The position numbers and the translations under genes are program-made. Positions 1-6,492 of a DNA stretch of 18,460 nucleotides are shown here, one piece after another. The notes under the pieces are model-generated. The model saw nothing but the letters and a program-made list of their open reading frames with translations, searched no databases and was not told the origin of the DNA. Numbering within the stretch: position 1 is the first letter of the stretch; every line of letters begins with the position of its first letter. Origin of the DNA: CAZBYL01 sp964522805 (GTDB taxonomy: Bacteria > Synergistota > Synergistia > Synergistales > Synergistaceae); NCBI GenBank assembly GCA_964522805.1, contig CAZFWP010000033.1:1-18460 (forward strand), written 5' to 3'.

Positions 1-296
1 GCATGAACGTTTCTAAATTTTGGATGTTGTTTCACTTGAGAATCTCTGTGCCGTGGGCTTGTATGGTTCTCGCCCTCGTTGGAGCTGCTCTCGGAAGCCG
101 ACCTCAGCGCTCAAGCTCGAGTGTTGGACTTGGTCTTAGTGTAATAATTGTTTTCGTATACTATGTTATTCTCTCATTAACTCAATCTCTGGGAGATGCC
201 GGATATTTGCCACCAGTGGTAGCAGCGTGGATTGCTAATATTATTTTTCTCATTATTGGTGCTGTGCTCTGCCGTAATGCTAACAAATTGGGCTAG
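1..296 (+). CDS. LptF/LptG-family LPS export permease, C-terminal fragment
   Basis: This is the 3' end of a YjgP/YjgQ (LptF/LptG) permease, cut by the left edge of the window. The family forms the inner-membrane part of the LptB2FG ABC transporter, which extracts lipopolysaccharide and passes it to the LptC-A-D bridge. About 97 residues are visible. They include FHLRISVPWACMVLALVGAA, a G-S-R-P-Q-R loop, a second hydrophobic helix around IIVFVYYVILSLTQSLG, the family-typical GYLPPVVAAWIAN stretch and a last helix IIFLIIGAV. That is the usual end of the second transmembrane bundle of LptF/G. The frame is open to base 1, so the ATG at base 3 is probably internal. I cannot tell LptF from LptG from this piece. 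The family implies an outer membrane carrying LPS or a similar glycolipid. The stop TAG is at 294-296, just before a strong terminator. Confidence 0.85.
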   Translation, partial: MNVSKFWMLFHLRISVPWACMVLALVGAALGSRPQRSSSSVGLGLSVIIVFVYYVILSLTQSLGDAGYLPPVVAAWIANIIFLIIGAVLCRNANKLG

Positions 297-323
297 AATG
301 GATATCGAAAGCAAGTTTATTAT

Positions 324-366
324 AAAAATCTAAGTGGCGAAAGATTCTTTCGCCACTTAGATTTTT
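324..366. terminator. Bidirectional intrinsic terminator, 20-bp perfect stem
   Basis: The arms at 324-343 and 347-366 are exact reverse complements over 20 bp, with a 3-base ATT loop. The stem begins with an A5 run and ends with a T5 run, so it has a U-tract in both directions. It lies between the stop of the lptF/G-type gene (294-296) and the stop of the convergent selD (373-375), and so can end transcription from both sides. Confidence 0.93.
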
Positions 367-372
367 GTTTTG

Positions 373-1404
373 TTAGACTAGGATAAGTTTGCCGCTGCCC
401 TCTATAAATGTACCGACTTTTTTTGATATTGGGAACCCGCCCAGGTTAAGTTCGCTTAACAGCTGCTCTTCATTTTCTTCTGGTATGGCGATTAAAAGAC
501 CTCCGGAAGTCTGTGGGTCAAAAATTAAATCTTCGGCGAACCGCCCCATTTCTGACCTATTAATAACCTTGTCTCCTGAATGCTGCAGGTTGGCGTAAGA
601 ACCGGCTGGGATAAGGCCCATATTGGCCATATCTTTGATACCATTCAGCAGCGGAAGCTCTTTCATGAAAATCTCCACGGAAACACCCTCCGCAGGTAAA
701 TCAAGGGCGTGCCCAGCAAGACCGAATCCGGTTACATCCGTGCAGGCTGTTATTTTACTTCTTATAAAGTCAGAAAGAATAGGTGGGACTGCGTTTAATT
801 TTGCCATGCTCTCTGTCGCAGCGGCAATGTCTGCGTCAGCGAAGAGCCCGGCTTTCATGGCGGTAACGGCTATACCTGTACCGATGGGTTTGGTGATTAT
901 CAGAGAATCCCCGCTCCTTGCCGTACCTACCTGCCACATCTTATCTCTTTCAACTTCTCCAAAGACAACTAATCCATATTTGGGTTCCTCGTCCTGTACA
1001 CTATGTCCGCCTGCCAGCATGGCCCCGGCTTCACAGACTTTGCTCGCGCCTCCGTTGAGTATATCTTGTAAAACAGTGATAGGCTCGCATGAGGTTGGGA
1101 AGCACACAACATTTAGGGCGATTATTGGTTGACCGCCCATAGCATATACGTCGCTCAGCGAATTTGCTGCGGCAATTTCTCCAAAGCTCTTGGGGTCATC
1201 AACAACAGGGGTAATAAAGTCGATTGTCAAAATCCCTACTCTTGATTTATCAATTTCCCACAGAGCGGCATCCTCACCTTTGTTCCATGAGGCAAGCAGC
1301 TCAGGTCTCCTGACGACAGGCAGTCCTTTTAATATTTGTTCCAGCTCCGCCGGACCAATTTTGGCGGCTCAGCCGCTGGTCTTTGCACGTTCCGTCAGTC
1401 TCAT
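373..1404 (-). CDS. selD: Selenide, water dikinase SelD, selenocysteine-containing (in-frame UGA)
   Basis: SelD makes selenophosphate from selenide and ATP; this is the selenium donor for Sec-tRNA and selenouridine synthesis. The ATG at 1404-1402 is preceded by AAAGGAG (1419-1413), 8 bases upstream. The product is 343 residues and begins MRLTERAKTSGU-AAKIGPAEL. The UGA at 1371-1369 encodes residue 12 and aligns with the catalytic Cys17 of E. coli SelD (GCGCK). Lys15 keeps the same three-residue spacing to the catalytic Lys20. Downstream are DFITPVVDDP, SLSDVYAMGG, GGHS, TDVTGFGLAGHA and FDPQTSGGLL, all hallmarks of the PurM-like ATPase fold. Starting at the Met after the UGA (base 1230) would remove residues 1-58, including the catalytic pair, so readthrough as Sec is the economical reading. 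The gene lies 20 bases after birA on the same strand and is probably co-transcribed with it. SelA, SelB and tRNA-Sec are not in the window. Confidence 0.93.
1347..1376 (-). promoter_or_regulatory. Sec UGA codon with candidate bacterial SECIS hairpin
   Basis: On the mRNA (minus strand) the UGA (1371-1369) is followed at once by CCGCC (1367-1363), an 11-base loop AAAAUUGGUCC and GGCGG (1351-1347), a 5-bp GC stem. The loop contains GGU, as does the apical loop of the E. coli fdhF SECIS. It is closer to the UGA than in the classical element, so the assignment is tentative. A competing 5-bp hairpin, GCGGC-UGA-GCCGC (1376-1364), places the UGA itself in the loop. Confidence 0.45.
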
Positions 1405-1424
1405 TTGGCGCTCTCCTTTCTAAT

Positions 1425-2438
1425 CTACTTGAGTCGCAGGTGGTGTACGTCAGCTGCGGCAAAAATGACGTTATTTTCATTAATGCGAACGATAAGAGCT
1501 CCCTGATCGGTAACGTCTACCGCCCTGCCGCAAAATTCTTCTTCATCTTGTATAATGCGCACATCTCTGCCTATGGTAGCACAGTAGGTTCTATATTGTG
1601 TGAGTAATTTCAACAAGCCGTCTTTTTCTTCCATTTGCTTAAGTAAATTTGCAAAAACATCTAAAATTCTTATCAGTAATAGGGGTCTTTTATTTTCAAC
1701 CGATGATTCTATAAACATTGAGGTGGCTTTGTCAGATATTTCTTCTGGTATATCTTCGTTTTTCATATTAACGTTTAGTCCGATACCTGTTATCGCATAG
1801 TATATTTTATCAGGTTCACCGGCGGCCTCACTGAGTATGCCGCAGATTTTTTTGTTATTTATAAGTATATCATTGGGCCACTTAAGTTCAGCGTTAAGAT
1901 TGTAGTACTCTGATAGCACCTTGCGAACAGCAAGCCCAGCTGCTAGGTTTAGCAGCTGCACCTCCCCAGGTCGTAAGCGAGGACGCAAAAGCACGGAGAA
2001 AATTAAATTTTTACCGCTGGCATTGCTCCACGTCCTGCCCCTGCGTCCGCGTCCGCAATTTTGAATATCCGCAATGGCAACGATTCCGTCAGGAGCGTTT
2101 TGTTGGGCCAGTTTTTTGATAACGCTTTGAGTTGAGTCCACTTCTTTGAAGTAAAATGAAGTATGAAAGATAGGATTTTGTCTTAGAAAATAGTTTATCA
2201 GTGTGGGACTCAGTTGTTCTGCCTCCTCTGCTTTAGAAAGCAGATATCCCTTTTGCGGAATGGCCTCTATTAAAATACCTTCGTCTTTCAGCGATTTAAT
2301 AAGTTTTGAAATAGCCTGCCTAGATGAATGCAGTTTTTCAATTATCAATGTGCTGGGGACTATTTTTCCTGTGTTTGCTATCAATATTTCCAACAGTTTT
2401 GAGCGGCTGTTTGATTCATCAAAAGAGGTGTTGTCCAT
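1425..2438 (-). CDS. birA: Bifunctional biotin ligase / biotin operon repressor BirA
   Basis: BirA is a biotin-[acetyl-CoA carboxylase] ligase. It makes biotinyl-5'-AMP and transfers biotin to the lysine of carboxylase carrier domains. The protein has 337 residues. An N-terminal winged-helix domain (about 12-67, with SRQAISKLIKSLKDEGILIE) precedes the ligase domain, so this is the repressor-type form rather than the single-domain ligase. Ligase signatures are EVDSTQ (about 99-104), the biotinyl-AMP loop GRGRRGRTWSNASGKNL (129-145), LKWPNDI (185-191) and ITGIGLNVN. The small C-terminal domain runs to the stop. The ATG at 2438 has a strong AGGAGG about 5 bases upstream. The gene is followed 20 bases later by selD and is divergent from prfB across 115 bases. 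I saw no clear biotin-operator palindrome in that region, so autoregulation is not shown. Confidence 0.93.
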   Translation of the reverse strand: MDNTSFDESNSRSKLLEILIANTGKIVPSTLIIEKLHSSRQAISKLIKSLKDEGILIEAIPQKGYLLSKAEEAEQLSPTLINYFLRQNPIFHTSFYFKEVDSTQSVIKKLAQQNAPDGIVAIADIQNCGRGRRGRTWSNASGKNLIFSVLLRPRLRPGEVQLLNLAAGLAVRKVLSEYYNLNAELKWPNDILINNKKICGILSEAAGEPDKIYYAITGIGLNVNMKNEDIPEEISDKATSMFIESSVENKRPLLLIRILDVFANLLKQMEEKDGLLKLLTQYRTYCATIGRDVRIIQDEEEFCGRAVDVTDQGALIVRINENNVIFAAADVHHLRLK

Positions 2439-2511
2439 GATGTCCTCCTGTTTTTTTATTTGATATTTTACGTTTCGGCAAAAAACGATTAGATTTTACA
2501 CGCAGTCAGGT

Positions 2512-2517
2512 TATAAT
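2512..2517 (+). promoter_or_regulatory. Candidate -10 box for prfB
   Basis: A perfect TATAAT lies 37 bases upstream of the prfB start in the birA-prfB divergent region. At 17-base spacing the -35 position holds only TTAGAT (2489-2494), a weak match, so the promoter is plausible but unproven. No equally good box was seen for birA on the other strand. Confidence 0.4.
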
Positions 2518-2553
2518 GAAAGCCTAAACGTAATACTGGGAGGGGTTTATGTA

Positions 2554-3679
2554 ATGGTTGTACTACCAATAACAACTGTCATGACCAACCTGCGCTCGTC
2601 ATTTGACGAGTTGCGTGAAAGTCTTTGACCTGCCTCTAATAAGGGCAAAAATAGAAGAATTACGGTTTGCTACGGAACAGCCAGGCTTTTGGAATGGAAA
2701 TGACGCTCAGAATGTTTCGAAAGAACTCTCACGTCTTCAAGGACAAGTTGATATGCTCGTTGATACTCAAAAAGAAATAGAAGATTTATCTGCTATTTCT
2801 GACTTGCTAAGCGAAGAAGCTGACGAAGAGTTAAATGAGGAATTCTACCTCCGCGCGGATAAACTAAGACGCAGTATCGAAGATAACAGTATCTTGATTT
2901 TACTTGACGGGGAGTACGATGCCGGTAATGCAATTATGACTGTTCATGCCGGTGCCGGCGGGCTGGACTCACAAGACTGGGCTGAGATGCTGTACCGAAT
3001 GTACGTACGCTGGGCAGAAGATCATAACTATTCTATAAAGCTAATTGATGAACTTCCTGACCAGGAAGCTGGCATCAAAAGTGTCACATTTTCTATTAAT
3101 GGTGACTATGCATATGGGTATCTAAAAGGGGAGCAGGGAGTACACCGTCTGGTGAGGATATCTCCCTTTGATTCTCAAAAAAGGAGACACACCAGTTTTG
3201 CCTCAGTAGAGGTTATGCCGGTGCTGCCTGACAGTGTAGAGATAGAAATAAGACCTGAAGATTTAAAAATGGACACATTTCGCTCAAGCGGCGCCGGTGG
3301 TCAGTATGTTAACATGACAGATTCTGCTGTTAGAATTACACACATCCCGACAGGGATAATCGTAAGCTGCCAGACAGAACGCTCTCAGCATATGAATAGA
3401 GCAACGGCCATGCAAGTTTTACGCTCGAAACTTTTTGAAAAAATATTGCGGGAACGCCAAGATCAGCTTGATAATATTCAGGGCGAGAAACGCACTGTAG
3501 CTTGGGGAAGCCAAATTCGTTCATATACCCTTCAGCCTTTCCAGCTAATTAAAGACCATCGCTCCGGATGTGAAATAGGAAATGTGCAGTCTGTCCTTGA
3601 TGGTGACATTGACGAGCTTATTATGAGTTTTTTGAGATATCAGAAAACTGGTAAGAGCTTGTCTGATGGGAGTGAATAG
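2554..3679 (+). CDS. prfB: Peptide chain release factor 2, with programmed +1 frameshift
   Basis: RF2 recognises UAA and UGA stops and triggers peptidyl-tRNA hydrolysis on the ribosome. The first segment starts at ATG 2554, with GGGAGGGG (2538-2545) 8 bases upstream, and runs 24 codons to an in-frame UGA (2626-2628). Slippage at CUU-UGA-C moves to the +1 frame at 2627 (GAC, Asp25) and continues to the stop at 3677-3679, giving 374 residues. Diagnostic motifs are the UGA-reading tripeptide SPF (about 203-205) and GGQ (248-250, in SSGAGGQYVN), the peptidyl hydrolysis motif. The spacing is close to that of E. coli RF2. The ATG at 2549 runs straight into TAA, and the in-frame ATG at 2581 has no ribosome-binding site, so 2554 is the preferred start. 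The frameshift is the classic autoregulation: low RF2 favours slippage. The next gene begins 6 bases after the stop. Confidence 0.93.
2614..2629 (+). promoter_or_regulatory. RF2 programmed +1 frameshift site
   Basis: The slippery heptamer CTTTGAC (2623-2629) places CUU in the P site and the UGA stop in the A site, as in E. coli and most other prfB genes. The strong AGGGGG Shine-Dalgarno stimulator found three bases before CUU in E. coli is missing. Only GAAAG (2617-2621) is there, which could pair weakly with the upstream part of the anti-SD tail. Confidence 0.88.
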
Positions 3680-3685
3680 ATAATA

Positions 3686-5881
3686 ATGAAAAACAAATTG
3701 TTGAAGACAGCGTTAATATTGATGGTGTTATTCTGTTCTGTCACATTACCGGCTGCTTTATATGCGGAGTCCACTTTTGTGCCCAATGTTCCGATAATGC
3801 CTCTTAAAAGTCTAAAACCAGGTATGGTCGGAGAAGTACATACCGTTCTTTCCGGAACGAAAATTACAAAGTTTAAGGTTACGATTGTCGGGGTGGTTCC
3901 CAGAAAGACCAGTCCTAAGAATCTCATTCTGTTTAAAATAGAAGATAGAAAAATCAATGAAGATGGTGGTGTTGCCGCTGGAATGAGCGGTTCGCCCATC
4001 TATGTTTCCGGTAAGCTGATAGGAGCGATAGGGTACAGTTGGTCATTTTCTGAGCGCAGCTTAGGGCTTGCTACTCCAATTGAGGATATGATCGAGGCGC
4101 TTAATTGGCCGGATAATATCCCCTCTTTTTCTGTGTCAAAAAAAATCAATCCCAAACCCATGGACCTCGATAAAATTATGCGAGTTACTTCTGCTGACGC
4201 TCTCTCTTCGGACTCCGTCTCTGCCGACAGTGTCTCCGGTGATGAAAAAGTGCCGGTTTCAGATGATTTTGCCGTGACGTCGACGTCATCTGACCATAAA
4301 ACAGGTGGTGCCGTCTCCTCTAAGGACCTGCCTGTTAAAGGTAAAGAGAACGAGTCTTCATCAGATAAGACACAGCCACGGGACAGTGTTAAAGATGGCT
4401 ACGTGATTACCATTTCTGAAGAGAGCGGCAAGAACCTTAAAAAAGAACTAAAAACTCTTTTTGACGCGGAGCTGAAGCCGCTCGCCATGCCATTGCTTGT
4501 AGATGGGATGAGCAAGCGTGGTGCAGATATGCTGAGGAAGAAGCTGGGTGTGCCTGTTATTCCCCTTGGCTCAGCTATACCGTCCTCAGGAAATACTGAT
4601 CTTAATGTGTCGCTTAAACCTGGAGCGGCCATTGGTGTCGCTCTTTCATGGGGAGATGTTCAGACCGGTGGGATAGGTACTTTGAGTGCTATTGACAGTA
4701 AAGGCAGATTTCTTGCATTTGCCCATCCGATGATGAACCAAGGTGCAGTTGCCTTTCCTCTTACAGAAGCTGGAATTGTCAAAATAATTCCCAGCATGGA
4801 GCATTCATTTAAACTTGGCTATATGGGTAAAATAATCGGTCTTGTCACACAAGACCGTCCCGAGGCAATTGGCGGACAGATAGGCAAACTTGCTCCGGCT
4901 TTTAGCTACACGGTACGTTTTCATGATGTGGACACCAATAAAAAGGTTATCAAGAGATTCCAGACTGTTGCAGATTCCTTCACCGGACCGGCTATCGCCT
5001 CTGCCGGAATCTTGGGGATTATTGATGATCAGTGGGCAAGAGGCGGAGAGGGAACGGCGATAATAAATTATAAGTTCTCCGGAGGCAACCTAAATAAGGG
5101 CTGGCAGAGAAGGAATATTTTCTTTTCCGATAAGGACCTTTTAAAATCCCTCATGACCGAGTTCGATAACTTGTCAAAAATTTTCTCGTTGAATCAATTC
5201 CAAGAAATAAGGCCTTTCGGTGCAGACATTGATGTGGAAATTACTCGGGACCCGCGCGTTGTTTTTATTGAGAAGGTTGAAATAGCCGAGAAGAAAGATT
5301 TTTACTCGCCTGGCGATCAGGTTAAGGTTGATGTAACGATGAGGCCGTGGAGAAAACAATCGCGCACAAAGAGAATGACGTTAATTGTCCCTAAAAAAGC
5401 GGTTGGTTTTTGTGAGATAGTTGTCAGGGGCGGAGGTATTGATGAGCCTAATCCTGAATCACTTGTCAGCGGTCTTAGGACGATCACTAATCTTGACGAT
5501 TTAATGAAGGAGCTTTCCGCAAAAGAATCTAATAACCAGATACTTTTGCAAATAAACGGGCCGGAGAATAATGCGCTAATGAAAAACAAAAAAATATCGC
5601 AACTTTCGCCCGAGGATTTTCTTGACGATCGACTGCAAAGTGAAATCAGAAACGAGCAGATTAAAGAGGGAGCACTGAAGATAATTGATACCAACTACTA
5701 CGTGGAAGGCATTTTAAGAAAATACATTAAGGTGAAAAACGATACTGCTCTTGACGACGGTGATTTTGCCATGTCAGAATCAGAGATCAACAAAAATGAA
5801 AGAACTAAAGACAAAAGCGATTCCGATGCTGACGAACGTGGGGAACAGCCTGAATTCGTGTTTAGCGAAAGGGAAATGTGA
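3686..5881 (+). CDS. Secreted SpoIVB-like S55 serine peptidase homologue
   Basis: The protein has 731 residues and an N-terminal signal peptide (KNKLLK, hydrophobic core to about residue 25, then LYAEST). Residues 45-140 resemble the C-terminal part of the S55 (SpoIVB) peptidase domain: LKPGMVGEVHTVLSGTKITK, DGGVAAGMSGSPIYVSGKLI and LGLATPIEDM. The nucleophile Ser is 101 or 103 in GMSGSP. A polar Ser/Asp-rich linker (about 150-245, with SDSVSADSVSGDE) separates it from a second module (about 310-420: PGAAIGVALSWGDVQTGGIG, FLAFAHPMMNQG) whose His347 is the likely catalytic histidine. The C-terminal third has no motif I recognise. In Bacillus the His module precedes the Ser module, so the order here is swapped. 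The target is unknown; an extracytoplasmic processing or signalling role is inference. The gene starts 6 bases after prfB and is probably co-transcribed with it; the nearest SD-like run, GGGAGTGA, is about a dozen bases upstream. Confidence 0.82.
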   Translation: MKNKLLKTALILMVLFCSVTLPAALYAESTFVPNVPIMPLKSLKPGMVGEVHTVLSGTKITKFKVTIVGVVPRKTSPKNLILFKIEDRKINEDGGVAAGMSGSPIYVSGKLIGAIGYSWSFSERSLGLATPIEDMIEALNWPDNIPSFSVSKKINPKPMDLDKIMRVTSADALSSDSVSADSVSGDEKVPVSDDFAVTSTSSDHKTGGAVSSKDLPVKGKENESSSDKTQPRDSVKDGYVITISEESGKNLKKELKTLFDAELKPLAMPLLVDGMSKRGADMLRKKLGVPVIPLGSAIPSSGNTDLNVSLKPGAAIGVALSWGDVQTGGIGTLSAIDSKGRFLAFAHPMMNQGAVAFPLTEAGIVKIIPSMEHSFKLGYMGKIIGLVTQDRPEAIGGQIGKLAPAFSYTVRFHDVDTNKKVIKRFQTVADSFTGPAIASAGILGIIDDQWARGGEGTAIINYKFSGGNLNKGWQRRNIFFSDKDLLKSLMTEFDNLSKIFSLNQFQEIRPFGADIDVEITRDPRVVFIEKVEIAEKKDFYSPGDQVKVDVTMRPWRKQSRTKRMTLIVPKKAVGFCEIVVRGGGIDEPNPESLVSGLRTITNLDDLMKELSAKESNNQILLQINGPENNALMKNKKISQLSPEDFLDDRLQSEIRNEQIKEGALKIIDTNYYVEGILRKYIKVKNDTALDDGDFAMSESEINKNERTKDKSDSDADERGEQPEFVFSEREM

Positions 5882-5888
5882 GTGATTC

Positions 5889-5922
5889 AATAAAACGCGC
5901 CTTGCAAAGGGCGCGTTTTATT
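5889..5922. terminator. Bidirectional intrinsic terminator
   Basis: Perfect 13-bp arms AATAAAACGCGCC (5889-5901) and GGCGCGTTTTATT (5910-5922) flank an 8-base loop. The GC core is bounded by A4 and T4 runs on either side, so it works in both directions between the S55 gene and the convergent dgkA. Its right arm overlaps the dgkA stop codon (5918-5920). Confidence 0.9.
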
Positions 5923-6304
5923 GTTTATAGAAAATGACAATCAAGGCCATGGAATATGAAAAAGAGAGGCTCAAAAAGACTGCTGCGGAAAGCATATCCT
6001 TGGACAGCCGCACATCTTCACGGTATGTTGGGCCAAGTAAAAGGTCTATAATTATTTCACAAGATGTATTAATAAGCTCAACAATTAGGGGAATTAAGCA
6101 TAATAAAAATACTTTAAAAACAGTAAGCAATGTTTCACCGTAAAAAAAAGCAAGAACCGTCATCAGGCAGAGAGCGAAAAATTCATTTCTTATTGCCTTC
6201 TCAGACAGAAATGCGCTCCTTAGTCCATTAAGGGAATACCCCGTCTTACTTAATAAATTTGAATTTTTCCACTGAGGCATACTTATCACCCGACTATTTG
6301 ACAT
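5918..6304 (-). CDS. dgkA: Diacylglycerol kinase (DgkA family)
   Basis: This is a small integral membrane kinase that phosphorylates diacylglycerol or undecaprenol with ATP, recycling lipid left by envelope polymer synthesis. The product has up to 128 residues, with an amphipathic N-terminal region (NGLRSAFLSEKAIRNEF, 26-42) and three transmembrane helices. The family signature ELINTSCEIIIDLL (76-89) matches E. coli ELLNSAIEAVVD; Glu76, Asn79 and Glu83 fit the conserved active-site residues. SKDMLSAAVFLSL (101-113) matches the conserved AKDMGSAAV. Two starts are possible. The ATG at 6304 has only a distant AGG. The ATG at 6280 (MPQWKNS) is preceded by GGGTGAT five bases upstream and may be the real one, giving 120 residues. 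Lipid versus undecaprenol specificity cannot be read from the sequence. The gene stands alone, divergent from ileS. Confidence 0.9.
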   Translation of the reverse strand: MSNSRVISMPQWKNSNLLSKTGYSLNGLRSAFLSEKAIRNEFFALCLMTVLAFFYGETLLTVFKVFLLCLIPLIVELINTSCEIIIDLLLGPTYREDVRLSKDMLSAAVFLSLSFSYSMALIVIFYKQ

Positions 6305-6367
6305 TAAAGCACATAACCTACTGAGGCATTATATATCAGAAGCCGGATATTTGTGACTGCATTGCTT

Positions 6368-6384
6368 ATATATTTTAAATATAT
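6368..6384. repeat. AT-only dyad in the dgkA-ileS divergent region
   Basis: Arms ATATATTT and AAATATAT surround a single central T in the 188-base dgkA-ileS intergenic space. The dyad ends about 10 bases before the likely ileS -35 box. It could be a regulator site or only an AT-rich upstream element. The rest of this spacer shows no tRNA-like fold, T-box or small gene. Confidence 0.3.
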
Positions 6385-6394
6385 CTGAATTTGC

Positions 6395-6423
6395 TTGCCC
6401 ATAAAAGAGTTGCCATTTATAAT
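6395..6423 (+). promoter_or_regulatory. Likely ileS promoter
   Basis: TTGCCC (6395-6400), a 17-base spacer and a perfect TATAAT (6418-6423) form a sigma-70 type promoter. Transcription would start near 6430, leaving a leader of about 60 bases before the ileS start. That is too short for a T-box riboswitch, and no T-box sequence was seen. Confidence 0.65.
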
Positions 6424-6492
6424 ATGTCAATTGTGCATTGTAAAATCCAAAGAGAAGCTGAGGATTTTTAAAGTATATAGGAGGTTACATAC

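Noticed and set aside
623..1132. 169-codon open frame on the plus strand antisense to selD
   Set aside because: It lies wholly within selD, has no recognisable motif or SD, and reads as the low-complexity shadow of a real coding strand.
373..1230. SelD as a short 285-residue protein or a pseudogene with a premature stop
   Set aside because: The upstream frame is fully conserved SelD sequence with SD and ATG, and the only interruption is a UGA exactly at the catalytic Cys position, the known Sec site of the family.
2603..3679. prfB as a single-frame gene from ATG 2603
   Set aside because: That ATG lies before the slippery site in the wrong frame and gives a non-homologous start. The CUU-UGA-C site and the SD-led upstream frame give the standard RF2 leader.
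3640..3999. 119-codon minus-strand open frame across the prfB/S55 junction
   Set aside because: It is antisense to the well-supported prfB end and the S55 signal peptide and GMSGSP region; no motifs or SD were seen.
6305..6492. T-box riboswitch or tRNA upstream of ileS
   Set aside because: The likely promoter leaves only about 60 bases of leader, with no T-box sequence, no terminator/antiterminator pair and no cloverleaf.
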